A stretch of DNA of 64,000 nucleotides from Streptomyces iakyrus (lineage in GTDB: Bacteria; Actinomycetota; Actinomycetes; Streptomycetales; Streptomycetaceae). Of this stretch, positions 43,665-52,630 are shown one piece after another (the stretch's first letter is position 1; every line of letters begins with the position of its first letter). The DNA is taken from assembly GCF_000717055.1 (NCBI RefSeq), contig NZ_JNXI01000034.1, positions 1-64,000 of the forward strand, written 5' to 3'. The notes below the pieces were generated by a model. It did no database searches and was not told the DNA's origin. It saw only the letters and a list, made by a program, of their open reading frames with translations. Made by a program: the position numbers and the translations under genes.

Positions 43665-44381
43665 ATGGTGCTTCTTCGTCCCAAAAGCGGGCATTCGGGA
43701 CAGGAATCGTCAGGCGGTCCGAGCCTCCCTGTGTTCGTCGACGCCTCCGGTCGGCGTGCGCGGTACCTGCGGCGCACCGGTTACGGGCTGGCCGCCGGTG
43801 CCGCCACGTACATGGCGGTGCTGGGCCTGAGCCTGATGGGAGCAACGCCCTTCGCGCCGGGGGCCATCCTGCCCGGCGACATCGCGGCGCCCGCCGCACC
43901 GGGCCCCCGCACCCCCGACCGGACGCCCCCGGCACCCGGCGGGCCACCCGCGTCGGACCCCTTGGAACCCGCCGGCCCGAGCAACCTGCTCATTCCGCAG
44001 TTCACCGCACCCGGCCCTCCCGTCGCTCCGCCCCTCGTACCGGGGGACCCACCCGTCGACCCCCCGGCACCTCCTGACACAGCAGAACCGCAGGCACCAA
44101 CCACGCCACCGGAGCAGCCCGTTACCGGTGACCCTGCTGCTCCCGCGCCCGCCCCCACACCGGGTACGGGCACCGCGCCCGCCCCCACACCGGGCACGGG
44201 CACCGCGCCCGCCCCGCCTCCGCCCTCTCCCGCTCCGCCGACCACTGCCCCACCGGCACCCGAGCCCCCGGTGCAGACGCCGCCACCGGCCCCCGCGCCC
44301 ACCGGGCCGGCGACCGGCCCCTCGGCGCCGTCCGGTGTCACACCCCCGCCCTCCGGCCCACCGGTGGCCGAGGCCCCCTGA
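43665..44381 (+). CDS. matA: MatA-like proline-rich cell-wall-associated protein
   Basis: A 238 aa protein. A short cytoplasmic part is followed by one transmembrane helix (YGLAAGAATYMAVLGLSLMG, about 43-62), then about 170 residues extremely rich in Pro and Ala with two copies of TPGTGTAPAP. It overlaps the matB-like gene by one base (TGATG), so the two should be made together. In S. coelicolor and S. lividans the matAB pair makes a PNAG-like glycan that clumps mycelium; a homologous role is inferred here. No ribosome site precedes ATG 43665, but TACGCT lies seven bases upstream, suggesting a leaderless start. Confidence 0.7.
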   Translation: MVLLRPKSGHSGQESSGGPSLPVFVDASGRRARYLRRTGYGLAAGAATYMAVLGLSLMGATPFAPGAILPGDIAAPAAPGPRTPDRTPPAPGGPPASDPLEPAGPSNLLIPQFTAPGPPVAPPLVPGDPPVDPPAPPDTAEPQAPTTPPEQPVTGDPAAPAPAPTPGTGTAPAPTPGTGTAPAPPPPSPAPPTTAPPAPEPPVQTPPPAPAPTGPATGPSAPSGVTPPPSGPPVAEAP

Positions 44382-46567
44382 TGCGGCGGCGCCCGCACCG
44401 GTCACCCGGCCCCGCACCGAGGCCGCCCGGCCCGCGGCGGACGCGAGCACCCCTGTCGCCCCGGCATCGGTTCCGCATCGTCGTTCCCCTCGTCCTGCTG
44501 GCCTTCGTCGCCTCGGTCCTCCTGGTCGAGGGGTACACCACGCGCGGCTTCGCCGGTGACCAGGAAGGGCGCAGCGGCCGCTCCACCAGCGGCGTCCCCA
44601 GCAGGATCGGCGGCGGCGGCCCGGTAGTGGACACCACCGGCGATCACCTGCGGACCTATCGCACACCGGCCAGGACCATCGTCCTGACCTTCGACGACGG
44701 CCCCGACCCCACCTGGACACCCCGCATACGGGCCGTTCTCGACCACTACGGCACGCCCGGCACCTTCTTCGTCACCGGGCAACAGACCGTCAGGCACCCG
44801 GGAGTTCTGCGCAGCGTGATCCGTTCCGGCCACGAGGTCGGTGTGCACACCTTCTCCCACCGGGACCTGACCACCCAGTCGGCGAGCGCCGTCGACCGTG
44901 AGCTGGCGCTGACCCAACTCGCCCTCGCCGGGGCCGCAGGCATCAACACGTCGCTGATGCGGATGCCCTACTCCTCGACCACCTCCGCCCTCGACGCCCC
45001 GGCCTGGACCGTGACCCGGCGTCTGGGAGCGAAGGGCTACCTCCTGGCGTTCATCGATCAGGACACCAACGACTGGCGGCGTCCGGGCGCCCGGGCCATC
45101 GCCGACGCGGCCATGCCCGACGCGCCGGGCAGGGGCGCGGTCGTCCTCCTGCACGACGCGGGAGGGGACAGATCACAGACCGTCGAAGCTCTCAGGATCC
45201 TGATCCCCCGGCTGAAAGCCCAGGGCTACCGCTTCACCACCCTCGCCGATCTCGTCGGCGCCGACAGTCTCGCCAGCCCCGTCGGAACAGGGGAACTGTG
45301 GCAGGGCCGCATCTTCGTGGCCGCTGTCACCGTGTCGGGGGCAGCGGTTTCGGCCGTCAGCCTGCTGCTGCTGGTGGTCGGTTCGCTCGTCCTCGCACGG
45401 TGTGTGCTCCTGCTCGTCCTGGCCCGCGCCCACGCCGGTCGGCACCGGCGCCCGCAGACCGGCCCACACCGACCCGTCACCCGGCCCGTCAGCGTCGTCA
45501 TACCCGCGTACGACGAGGAGCTGTGCATCCCCAAGACACTCCGTTCGCTCGCCGCGAGCGACCACCCCGTCGAGATCATCGTCGTGGACGACGGTTCCCA
45601 CGACGGCACCGCGGACATCGCGCGGTCCCTCGCCCTCGAGAACGTCACCGTCATCCGGCAGCCCAACGGGGGCAAACCCGCCGCTCTCAACACCGGTGTC
45701 CTCCGGGCCTCGCACGACATCGTCGTCATGCTGGACGCCGACACCGTCTTCGCCCCCTCGACCGTCGGCCGCCTCGTCCAGCCGTTCGCCGACCCCCGCG
45801 TCGGCGCCGTCGCGGGCAACGCCAAGGTCGGCAACCGGCGGCGTCTGCTCGGCCGGTGGCAGCACATCGAGTACGTCATGGGCTTCAACCTCGACCGCCG
45901 TATGTACGACCTGCTGCGCTGCCTGCCCACCATTCCCGGTGCCGTGGGGGCGTTCCGCGTCGAGGCGCTGCGGGACGCCGGGATGATGAGTGCGGACACC
46001 CTCGCCGAGGACACCGACATCACCATGGCCCTGCACCGGGCCGGCTGGGAGGTCCGCTACGCGCCGGACGCACTCGCCTGGACCGAGGCACCGGCCACGC
46101 TGCGGCAACTGTGGCGCCAGCGCTACCGCTGGAGTTACGGCACGATGCAGGCGGCGTGGAAGCACCGGCACGCGCTGCTCGAACGTGGCCACGCGGGCCG
46201 CTTCGGCCGCCTCGGTCTGCCCTTGCTGGCCGTCTTCCAGATCCTCACCCCGCTGCTCTCCCCGCTGATCGACATACTGGCCCTGTACGGCCTGGTGTTC
46301 GGAGACGCGCTCACCACCGTCCTGGCCTGGAGCGGCATGCTGGCAGTGCAGGCCCTGTGCGCCGCGTACGCCTTCCACCTCGACGGCGAGCGGCTCCGGC
46401 CCCTGTGGGCGCTCCCCCTCCAGCAGGTCGTCTACCGCCAGGTGATGTATCTGGTCCTCGCCCAGGCCTGCCTGACCGCGATCAACGGCTACCGACTGCC
46501 CTGGCAGCGACTCAAACGCAGCGGAGACGTGACGCTGCCCCCTCAGCCCTCCACCCGCCGGGCGTGA
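44381..46567 (+). CDS. matB: MatB-like polysaccharide deacetylase / glycosyltransferase 2
   Basis: A 728 aa bifunctional membrane protein. After an N-terminal transmembrane helix (about 32-50) comes a NodB deacetylase domain with TFDDGPD (about 103-109), HTFSHRD, RMPYSS and LLHDAGGDR, all outside the membrane. A helix pair (about 310-350) leads to a cytoplasmic GT2 domain with VVDDGSHDGT, DADT, EDTDIT and QRYRW, then C-terminal helices. This architecture matches a PNAG-type synthase that polymerises and deacetylates N-acetylglucosamine. All catalytic motifs are intact. Confidence 0.85.
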   Translation: MRRRPHRSPGPAPRPPGPRRTRAPLSPRHRFRIVVPLVLLAFVASVLLVEGYTTRGFAGDQEGRSGRSTSGVPSRIGGGGPVVDTTGDHLRTYRTPARTIVLTFDDGPDPTWTPRIRAVLDHYGTPGTFFVTGQQTVRHPGVLRSVIRSGHEVGVHTFSHRDLTTQSASAVDRELALTQLALAGAAGINTSLMRMPYSSTTSALDAPAWTVTRRLGAKGYLLAFIDQDTNDWRRPGARAIADAAMPDAPGRGAVVLLHDAGGDRSQTVEALRILIPRLKAQGYRFTTLADLVGADSLASPVGTGELWQGRIFVAAVTVSGAAVSAVSLLLLVVGSLVLARCVLLLVLARAHAGRHRRPQTGPHRPVTRPVSVVIPAYDEELCIPKTLRSLAASDHPVEIIVVDDGSHDGTADIARSLALENVTVIRQPNGGKPAALNTGVLRASHDIVVMLDADTVFAPSTVGRLVQPFADPRVGAVAGNAKVGNRRRLLGRWQHIEYVMGFNLDRRMYDLLRCLPTIPGAVGAFRVEALRDAGMMSADTLAEDTDITMALHRAGWEVRYAPDALAWTEAPATLRQLWRQRYRWSYGTMQAAWKHRHALLERGHAGRFGRLGLPLLAVFQILTPLLSPLIDILALYGLVFGDALTTVLAWSGMLAVQALCAAYAFHLDGERLRPLWALPLQQVVYRQVMYLVLAQACLTAINGYRLPWQRLKRSGDVTLPPQPSTRRA

Positions 46568-46691
46568 ACCGCCCTTGCGGGCGAGCGGCGCCACCCGCCC
46601 GAGCCCCGGCTCATCGCGCGATCGGGTTGAGTTGCCCGCCCCAGGGGCCGTCAGCCTTCCTCTTGCGTACTTTTGCGCTCAGGGTGTGATC

Positions 46692-47009
46692 ATGAGAACT
46701 CCGCGACTGCACTCCGTGCACCGTTCCCTCGCGCACTCGGCCGGCGCGACCGTCATCGTCCTCGCAGCAGCCCTGACCTCCGCCGCCCCCGTCGCGGCCC
46801 ATACCTCCGCGCCGCCCGACCGCCAAGAAGGCCAGACCTCCTCGTGCCAGTCGACGCGCGTGCAGAGGCAGGGCCTCGAAGACATCGTCTGGAGTGTCCT
46901 GTTCGGGCCCCAGCGCATGCAGGCACAGGAGACCCCGTGCGACGGCGGCACGGCGGCGGGGGAGGAGGGCGAGACCAGAGGCGTCCTGCGGCCCGTGCTG
47001 GCCCCGTGA
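46692..47009 (+). CDS. Small secreted protein, 105 aa
   Basis: It has a signal peptide (ATVIVLAAALTSAAPVAA, cleavage near VAA-H) and a mature part of about 65 residues with two Cys (SSCQS and TPCDG). ATG 46692 follows AGGGTG. The function is unknown; it lies 124 bases after matB and might belong to the same surface system, but nothing in the sequence proves it. Confidence 0.55.
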   Translation: MRTPRLHSVHRSLAHSAGATVIVLAAALTSAAPVAAHTSAPPDRQEGQTSSCQSTRVQRQGLEDIVWSVLFGPQRMQAQETPCDGGTAAGEEGETRGVLRPVLAP

Positions 47010-47088
47010 CCTGCTGACGTCGCGCCTCGGCCGCGCAGCCGAAGCGGTGCGGGCGGCCGGTGCCCTCGCCCGGCGGTCCGAGTACGGC

Positions 47089-47108
47089 GAGGGAGCCCGG
47101 GCTCCCTC
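47089..47108. terminator. 20-base perfect palindrome between convergent genes
   Basis: GAGGGAGCCCGGGCTCCCTC is fully self-complementary and lies between the secreted protein gene (ends 47009) and the GNAT gene (ends 47175, minus strand). It can fold on either strand and could end transcription from both sides. Confidence 0.6.
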
Positions 47109-47174
47109 CTGTACCGGCCCGCACCGCCCTCCTCGGCGCGGAGAGCCGCCGGGCGGCGCCGTGGCCGTACGTCT

Positions 47175-47687
47175 CTACGAGCGCCCCGGGAGACGGCGGG
47201 TCAGCACACGCGTGACAGCGCCGTCGTCCTCGACGATGTCCCGAGCGTGTTCGAACCCGATCTTGTCCAGCAGGCGCAGCGAGGCCTTGTTCTGCGCGGC
47301 GACGGTGGCGTGCACTTCGCTCAGTCCGAGCGACTCGAAGCCATGACGCACGAGCGCCTCCACCAGCTCCGTTCCGAGCCCGCTGCCCCAGACCTCGGGC
47401 GCCAGGGCATAGACGATCTCGTGACCATCGACCTCTTCGGTCCGCTTGATCTCCGCGTGCCCGACCAGGAGCCTTCCACGCCGGACCGCCCACACGTCGA
47501 ACAGATCCCCCGCGTACACCTTGCTGAAGATCCGCCCGAACAGCGCCCGGTCCTCCGCCTCGGCGGCAGGCCCGTCACCCATCCACCGGGACACCCGCGT
47601 GTCCTGGAACAACGCGACGAAGCTCTCTTCGTCGCCCGGCCCGTAGGCGTCGAGAAGCAGGCGCGGGGTGCGCAGCGTCGGGGGCAT
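47175..47687 (-). CDS. GNAT-family N-acetyltransferase (RimJ-like)
   Basis: A 170 aa acetyltransferase. The N-terminal LRTPRLLLDAYGPGD, the acetyl-CoA loop EVWGSGLGTELVEALVRHGF (about 103-122) and NKASLRLLDKIGFEH are typical of the RimJ/RimL branch that acetylates protein N-termini or small amines. ATG 47687 is preceded at eight bases by TAGCGT (47696-47701, read on the minus strand), so it may be leaderless. Confidence 0.88.
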   Translation of the reverse strand: MPPTLRTPRLLLDAYGPGDEESFVALFQDTRVSRWMGDGPAAEAEDRALFGRIFSKVYAGDLFDVWAVRRGRLLVGHAEIKRTEEVDGHEIVYALAPEVWGSGLGTELVEALVRHGFESLGLSEVHATVAAQNKASLRLLDKIGFEHARDIVEDDGAVTRVLTRRLPGRS

Positions 47688-47767
47688 GCCGGGGGACGCT
47701 ACCCAAGGAGATCGCGGGGCGGCAATCGACTTGGCCCGGCGGATCGACGAGGCGGCTGCCCGCGCCC

Positions 47768-47938
47768 TCACCGCCGCAGGCTGTAGCTCACCATCGACGC
47801 CCCCACCACCGACCCGAACGCCGGCAGCAGGAACTGGGCGAACGCCTCCCAGCCCCAGACGATCCCCGCGCACGCCGCCGTGATGTTGATGGCCAGGGAC
47901 ATGATCCACAGGGCGACGCTCTGGGCCTGGGGTGACAT
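47768..47938 (-). CDS. Small membrane protein, 56 aa
   Basis: The frame reads MSPQAQSVALWIMSLAINIT and continues with a second hydrophobic stretch (WEAFAQFLLPAFGSVVGASM) to a terminal SLRR. Two short transmembrane helices are likely. GAGGAA lies four bases before the ATG at 47938, which supports translation. The function is unknown. It lies 60 bases downstream of another small membrane protein on the same strand. Confidence 0.55.
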   Translation of the reverse strand: MSPQAQSVALWIMSLAINITAACAGIVWGWEAFAQFLLPAFGSVVGASMVSYSLRR

Positions 47939-47998
47939 CGTTCCTCGTCGTCGTATCGGGATATCGGGGCGGGGAGAAGGAAAGGGCCCGGGTCGGAA

Positions 47999-48241
47999 TC
48001 AGCCCGGCCCCGGACTGGGGAGCGGGCGGTATTCCGGCGCGGGTTCCCGGTGCGGCGGGGGAGAGCCGGGGGTGTTCCCGTTCGGAGCGGAAGCCCCCGG
48101 AGCCACGACCGTGTGATCGCCGGAGATCGCGGGGGCCATCGCGAGCAGCGTCAATGTGCCGACCGCGCACAGGGCTACGAGGAGGGTGCCCGCGGTGTAC
48201 GCGCGCAGAGGGCCGCTCGGGCCAGGGGAACGCATCGGCAT
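47999..48241 (-). CDS. Small single-helix protein, about 80 aa
   Basis: A short N-terminal basic stretch, one helix (AGTLLVALCAVGTLTLLAMA, about 16-35) and a Pro-rich extracellular tail. It could be a membrane-anchored or cleaved surface peptide. ATG 48241 follows GGAG at eight bases. The function is unknown. Confidence 0.5.
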   Translation of the reverse strand: MPMRSPGPSGPLRAYTAGTLLVALCAVGTLTLLAMAPAISGDHTVVAPGASAPNGNTPGSPPPHREPAPEYRPLPSPGPG

Positions 48242-48478
48242 CACGGTCGCTCCGGAATCGAATCCGCCCCCCCTTTCGACGAACCCCTGAATTCTTCCAC
48301 GGGAAAGGATCACAAAAGGGGCGGTCCGGATGCTTGAACTGTAAAGCTTCGCGCTCTTGTGTGAATTGGCCGTGAAAGGTGAAGCCTCGGCGCATACTGA
48401 CCGGTCGCTTTATGCGAGGACCGCCGCCCGCCTGTTCCGCCCCGCCGCACTGTCGTACCCGGGCGGTACCGTCGGATC

Positions 48479-50758
48479 ATGACCGATCAGGCGGGGGCCG
48501 CCCAGGCGGGCGAGCGGCGTATGGCCATGCTGGAAGGCGTACTCGAACGCATCACGTACGCCAACGAGGAGAACGGCTACACGGTCGCCCGGGTCGACAC
48601 CGGCAGAGGCGCCGGCGACCTGCTCACGGTCGTCGGCGCGCTGCTCGGCGCGCAGGTGGGCGAATCCCTGCGCATGGAGGGCCGCTGGGGTTCCCACCCG
48701 CAGTACGGAAAGCAGTTCCACGTCGAGAACTACACGACGGTCCTGCCGGCCACCGTCCAGGGCATCCGCCGCTACCTCGGCTCCGGCCTGGTCAAGGGCA
48801 TCGGCCCGGTCTTCGCCGACCGGATCACGCAGCACTTCGGCATGGACACCCTCCGGATCATCGAGGAGGAGCCCAAGCGCCTCATCGAGGTCCCCGGCCT
48901 CGGCCCCAAGCGCACGAAGAAGATCGCCGACGCCTGGGAGGAGCAGAAGGCCATCAAGGAGGTCATGCTCTTCCTCCAGACGGTCGAGGTCTCCACCTCC
49001 ATCGCCGTGCGCATCTACAAGAAGTACGGCGACGCCTCCATCTCGGTCGTGAAGAACCAGCCGTACCGGCTCGCGTCCGACGTCTGGGGCATCGGCTTCC
49101 TCACCGCCGACAAGATCGCCCAGTCCGTCGGCATCCCGCACGACAGCCCGGAGCGCGTCAAGGCCGGCCTGCAGTACGCGCTGTCCCAGTCCACCGACCA
49201 GGGCCACTGCTTCCTCCCCGAGGAGCAGCTGATCAAGGACGCGGTGAAGCTGCTCCAGGTCGACACGGGCCTGGTCATCGAGTGCCTGACGGAGCTGGCC
49301 GAGCCCCCGGAGGACGGCGAGGACCCCGGCGTCGTACGGGAGAAGGTCCCCGGCCCCGACGGCGGGGAGCCGGTCACCGCGATCTACCTCGTCCCCTTCC
49401 ACCGCGCCGAACTCTCCCTCTCCGCCCAGCTGCTGCGCCTCCTGCGCACCGGCGAGGACCGCATGCCGGGCTTCCGGACCGTTGCCTGGGACAAGGCGCT
49501 GAGCTGGCTTAAGGGGCGCACGGGCACCGATCTCGCGCCCGAGCAGGAGGCCGCCGTCAAGCTGGCACTGACCGAGAAGGTCGCCGTCCTCACCGGCGGC
49601 CCCGGCTGCGGCAAGTCCTTCACGGTCCGCTCCATCGTGGAGCTGGCCCGTGCCAGGAAGGCGAAGGTCGTGCTCGCCGCCCCCACCGGCCGGGCCGCCA
49701 AGCGCCTGTCCGAGCTGACCGGCGCCGAGGCCTCTACCGTCCACCGCCTGCTGGAGCTCAAGCCCGGCGGCGACGCCGCCTACGACCGGGACCGCCCGCT
49801 GGACGCCGACCTGGTGGTGGTCGACGAGGCGTCCATGCTGGACCTGCTGCTCGCCAACAAGCTGGTGAAGGCCGTCCCGCCGGGGGCACACCTGCTCTTC
49901 GTGGGGGACGTGGACCAGCTGCCCAGCGTCGGTGCGGGGGAAGTGCTCCGCGACCTCCTGGCCGACGGCGGCCCGATCCCCGCGGTCCGCCTCACCCGGG
50001 TCTTCCGGCAGGCCCAGCAGTCCGGCGTGGTGACGAACGCGCACCGGATCAACGCCGGTCAACACCCGGTCACGGACGGCATGAAGGACTTCTTCCTCTT
50101 CGTCGAGGACGACACCGAGGCCGCCGGCCGGCTCACCGTCGACGTGGCCGCCCGCCGCATTCCGGCCAAGTTCGGGCTGGACCCCCGCCGTGACGTCCAG
50201 GTCCTCGCCCCCATGCACCGCGGCCCGGCCGGCGCGGGCACCCTCAACGGCCTGCTGCAACAGGCCGTCACCCCGGGCCGCCCCGACCTGCCCGAGAAGA
50301 GATTCGGCGGACGGGTGTTCCGCGTCGGCGACAAGGTCACCCAGATTCGCAACAATTACGAGAAGGGCAAGAACGGTGTCTTCAACGGCACCGTCGGCGT
50401 GGTCACCTCGCTCGACCCGGTCGACCAGCGCCTGACGGTGCTCACGGACGAGGACGAGGAGGTGCCGTACGAGTTCGACGAGCTCGACGAGTTGGCCCAC
50501 GCGTACGCCGTGACGATCCACCGCTCCCAGGGCAGCGAGTACCCGGCGGTCGTCATCCCGGTCACCACGGGCGCCTGGATGATGCTCCAGCGGAACCTGC
50601 TCTACACGGCGGTCACCCGGGCGAAGCAGCTGGTCGTCCTCGTCGGTTCGCGCAAGGCGATCGGCCAGGCGGTGCGCACGATTTCGGCGGGCCGGCGGTG
50701 CACGGCCCTCGACTTCCGGCTCGGTTCCGCAAAAAATGATCGATCAAATGAGTCGTGA
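48479..50758 (+). CDS. recD2: RecD2-like SF1B DNA helicase
   Basis: A 759 aa 5'-3' helicase without RecB/RecC partners. The N-terminal part has an OB-like domain and tandem helix-hairpin-helix motifs (LVKGIGPVFADRI, EVPGLGPKRTKKI, about 100-150), typical of RecD2. The motor has Walker A GGPGCGKS (about 373-380), VVVDEASM (motif II), GDVDQLPSVGAGE (motif III), and the late HRSQGSEYPAV and YTAVTRAK. It acts in DNA repair and replication-fork processing. TACCGT (48467-48472) six bases before the ATG points to a leaderless start. Confidence 0.93.
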   Translation: MTDQAGAAQAGERRMAMLEGVLERITYANEENGYTVARVDTGRGAGDLLTVVGALLGAQVGESLRMEGRWGSHPQYGKQFHVENYTTVLPATVQGIRRYLGSGLVKGIGPVFADRITQHFGMDTLRIIEEEPKRLIEVPGLGPKRTKKIADAWEEQKAIKEVMLFLQTVEVSTSIAVRIYKKYGDASISVVKNQPYRLASDVWGIGFLTADKIAQSVGIPHDSPERVKAGLQYALSQSTDQGHCFLPEEQLIKDAVKLLQVDTGLVIECLTELAEPPEDGEDPGVVREKVPGPDGGEPVTAIYLVPFHRAELSLSAQLLRLLRTGEDRMPGFRTVAWDKALSWLKGRTGTDLAPEQEAAVKLALTEKVAVLTGGPGCGKSFTVRSIVELARARKAKVVLAAPTGRAAKRLSELTGAEASTVHRLLELKPGGDAAYDRDRPLDADLVVVDEASMLDLLLANKLVKAVPPGAHLLFVGDVDQLPSVGAGEVLRDLLADGGPIPAVRLTRVFRQAQQSGVVTNAHRINAGQHPVTDGMKDFFLFVEDDTEAAGRLTVDVAARRIPAKFGLDPRRDVQVLAPMHRGPAGAGTLNGLLQQAVTPGRPDLPEKRFGGRVFRVGDKVTQIRNNYEKGKNGVFNGTVGVVTSLDPVDQRLTVLTDEDEEVPYEFDELDELAHAYAVTIHRSQGSEYPAVVIPVTTGAWMMLQRNLLYTAVTRAKQLVVLVGSRKAIGQAVRTISAGRRCTALDFRLGSAKNDRSNES

Positions 50759-50937
50759 AGGTCACAAGACACTTCCGGAAGGGGGACCCAGGGGGCAGGA
50801 TGAGCAAGTTGGCGGCACTCAGTGCCGTCAATAGGCCCGATGGTCGACCCCGAGTGCACTCTCCTGAGCCAAGTGGGGGATGGTAGAGACAGTCAGGGCA
50901 ACCTCGAAGATGAGGCACAACGTCGGTGAGGGAAGAC

Positions 50938-52227
50938 GTGAGCGACAACTCTGTAGTACTGCGGTACGGCGACGGCGAGTACACCTACCCGGTGATCGAC
51001 AGCACCGTCGGTGACAAGGGCTTCGACATCGGAAAGCTCCGCGCCCAGACCGGTCTGGTGACGCTGGACAGCGGTTACGGCAACACGGCCGCCTATAAAT
51101 CCGCCATCACGTACCTGGACGGCGAAGCGGGCATCCTGCGGTACCGCGGTTACCCGATCGAGCAGCTGGCCGAGCGCTCCACCTTCCTGGAGGTCGCCTA
51201 CCTGCTGATCAACGGCGAGCTGCCGACCGTCGACGAGCTCTCGGTGTTCAAGAACGACATCACGCAGCACACCCTGCTGCACGAGGACGTCAAGAACTTC
51301 TACAAGGGCTTCCCGCGCGACGCCCACCCGATGGCCATGCTGTCCTCGGTCGTCTCGGCCCTGTCCACGTTCTACCAGGACAGCCACAACCCGTTCGACG
51401 AGCGCCAGCGCAACCTCTCCACGATCCGGCTGCTCGCCAAGCTCCCGACGATCGCCGCGTACGCGTACAAGAAGTCGATCGGCCACCCGTTCGTCTACCC
51501 GCGCAACGACCTCGGCTACGTCGAGAACTTCCTCCGCATGACCTTCTCGGTCCCCGCGCAGGAGTACGAGCTGGACCCGACCGTGGTGTCCGCGCTCGAC
51601 AAGCTGCTGATCCTGCACGCGGACCACGAGCAGAACTGCTCGACCTCCACGGTCCGCCTGGTGGGCTCCTCGCAGGCGAACATGTTCGCCTCGATCTCCG
51701 CCGGCATCAACGCCCTGTGGGGCCCGCTGCACGGCGGCGCCAACCAGTCGGTGCTGGAGATGCTGGAGGGCATCCGCGACTCCGGCGGCGACGTCGACTC
51801 CTTCATCCGCAAGGTGAAGAACAAGGAGGACGGCGTCCGCCTGATGGGCTTCGGCCACCGGGTCTACAAGAACTTCGACCCGCGCGCCAAGATCATCAAG
51901 GCCGCCGCGCACGACGTGCTGTCCGCGCTCGGCAAGTCCGACGAGCTGCTGGACATCGCGCTGAAGCTGGAGGAGCACGCGCTCTCCGACGACTACTTCG
52001 TCCAGCGCAGCCTCTACCCGAACGTCGACTTCTACACCGGCCTGATCTACCGGGCCATGGGCTTCCCGACCGAGATGTTCACGGTCCTGTTCGCCCTCGG
52101 CCGGCTGCCGGGCTGGATCGCCCAGTGGCACGAGATGATCAAGGAGCCCGGCTCCCGCATCGGCCGCCCGCGCCAGATCTACACGGGCGTGGTCGAGCGC
52201 GACTTCGTTCCCGTCGAGGAGCGCTGA
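50938..52227 (+). CDS. citA: Citrate synthase
   Basis: A 429 aa enzyme that condenses acetyl-CoA with oxaloacetate, the entry of the TCA cycle. The catalytic residues are visible as His in GPLHGGANQSV (about 262-272), His in GFGHRVYK (about 306) and Asp in NVDFYTG (about 363). The N-terminal beta-rich extension and the length place it in the long, bacterial type I hexameric class. GTG 50938 follows GAGGGA. The 180-base upstream gap probably holds its promoter. Confidence 0.96.
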   Translation: MSDNSVVLRYGDGEYTYPVIDSTVGDKGFDIGKLRAQTGLVTLDSGYGNTAAYKSAITYLDGEAGILRYRGYPIEQLAERSTFLEVAYLLINGELPTVDELSVFKNDITQHTLLHEDVKNFYKGFPRDAHPMAMLSSVVSALSTFYQDSHNPFDERQRNLSTIRLLAKLPTIAAYAYKKSIGHPFVYPRNDLGYVENFLRMTFSVPAQEYELDPTVVSALDKLLILHADHEQNCSTSTVRLVGSSQANMFASISAGINALWGPLHGGANQSVLEMLEGIRDSGGDVDSFIRKVKNKEDGVRLMGFGHRVYKNFDPRAKIIKAAAHDVLSALGKSDELLDIALKLEEHALSDDYFVQRSLYPNVDFYTGLIYRAMGFPTEMFTVLFALGRLPGWIAQWHEMIKEPGSRIGRPRQIYTGVVERDFVPVEER

Positions 52228-52322
52228 GCCGCACAGCCGCGACACCGCTTCGGCCCTCGTATACCGCTTGCCGGGTGCGGGGGCCTTCGCGTGATCTCTC
52301 ACGGGATTTCTTACGCAATGAA

Positions 52323-52407
52323 GAAGGCGCCCCGGCGTCGGTCCCCCCACGGGCCGACGTCCAGGGCGCCTTCCCAGTCCCGGTACGGATTCCCCCCACG
52401 GGATCCG
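52323..52407 (+). ncRNA. 6C RNA candidate (two hairpins with CCCCCC loops)
   Basis: Hairpin 1 pairs GAAGGCGCCC (52323-52332) with GGGCGCCTTC (52364-52373) and an inner CGTCGG with CCGACG. Hairpin 2 pairs CGGAT (52386-52390) with ATCCG (52403-52407). Both have the identical 12-base loop TCCCCCCACGGG, with six C at 52343-52348 and 52392-52397. Two adjacent stem-loops, each with at least six C in the loop, is exactly the description of the actinobacterial 6C RNA. The function of 6C RNA in streptomycetes is little understood. TACGCA at 52312-52317 could be a -10 element. Boundaries are approximate. Confidence 0.7.
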
Positions 52408-52567
52408 GCCGGGCGTCTGTGAGGACAGCGCCTGAATCGCTGTTGAGCAGAACGAGCAGAACTCGTCGTACTGCGGTACTGCGGTGGTGTGCGATCTGCC
52501 GGGACAGCGCACGCCCGGGAGGGCCGCTCAAAGCTTCCCGGTGTACGTGCCCCGGCAACGCATCTCC

Positions 52568-52630
52568 GGAAATGTCCCCCAAGACATCTCCAGATGTCAG
52601 ACGGCGCCCCCCAAGACGCTCCCTGACATC
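52568..52630 (+). ncRNA. Second double-hairpin element with C-run loops
   Basis: GGAAATGTC (52568-52576) and GACATCTCC (52583-52591) form a stem with one mismatch around CCCCAA. Directly next, GATGTCAG (52593-52600) and CTGACATC (52623-52630) form a perfect 8-base outer stem, with an inner GCG/CGC around CCCCCCAAGA (six C at 52607-52612). It resembles a divergent second copy of the 6C element on the same strand, 160 bases downstream of the first. Whether it is a separate RNA or part of one transcript is unknown. Confidence 0.45.

Noticed and set aside
44155..44215. Repeat array in the proline-rich gene
   Set aside because: The repeated bases encode Pro/Thr/Gly/Ala repeats of the MatA-like protein and need no separate mobile or CRISPR explanation.
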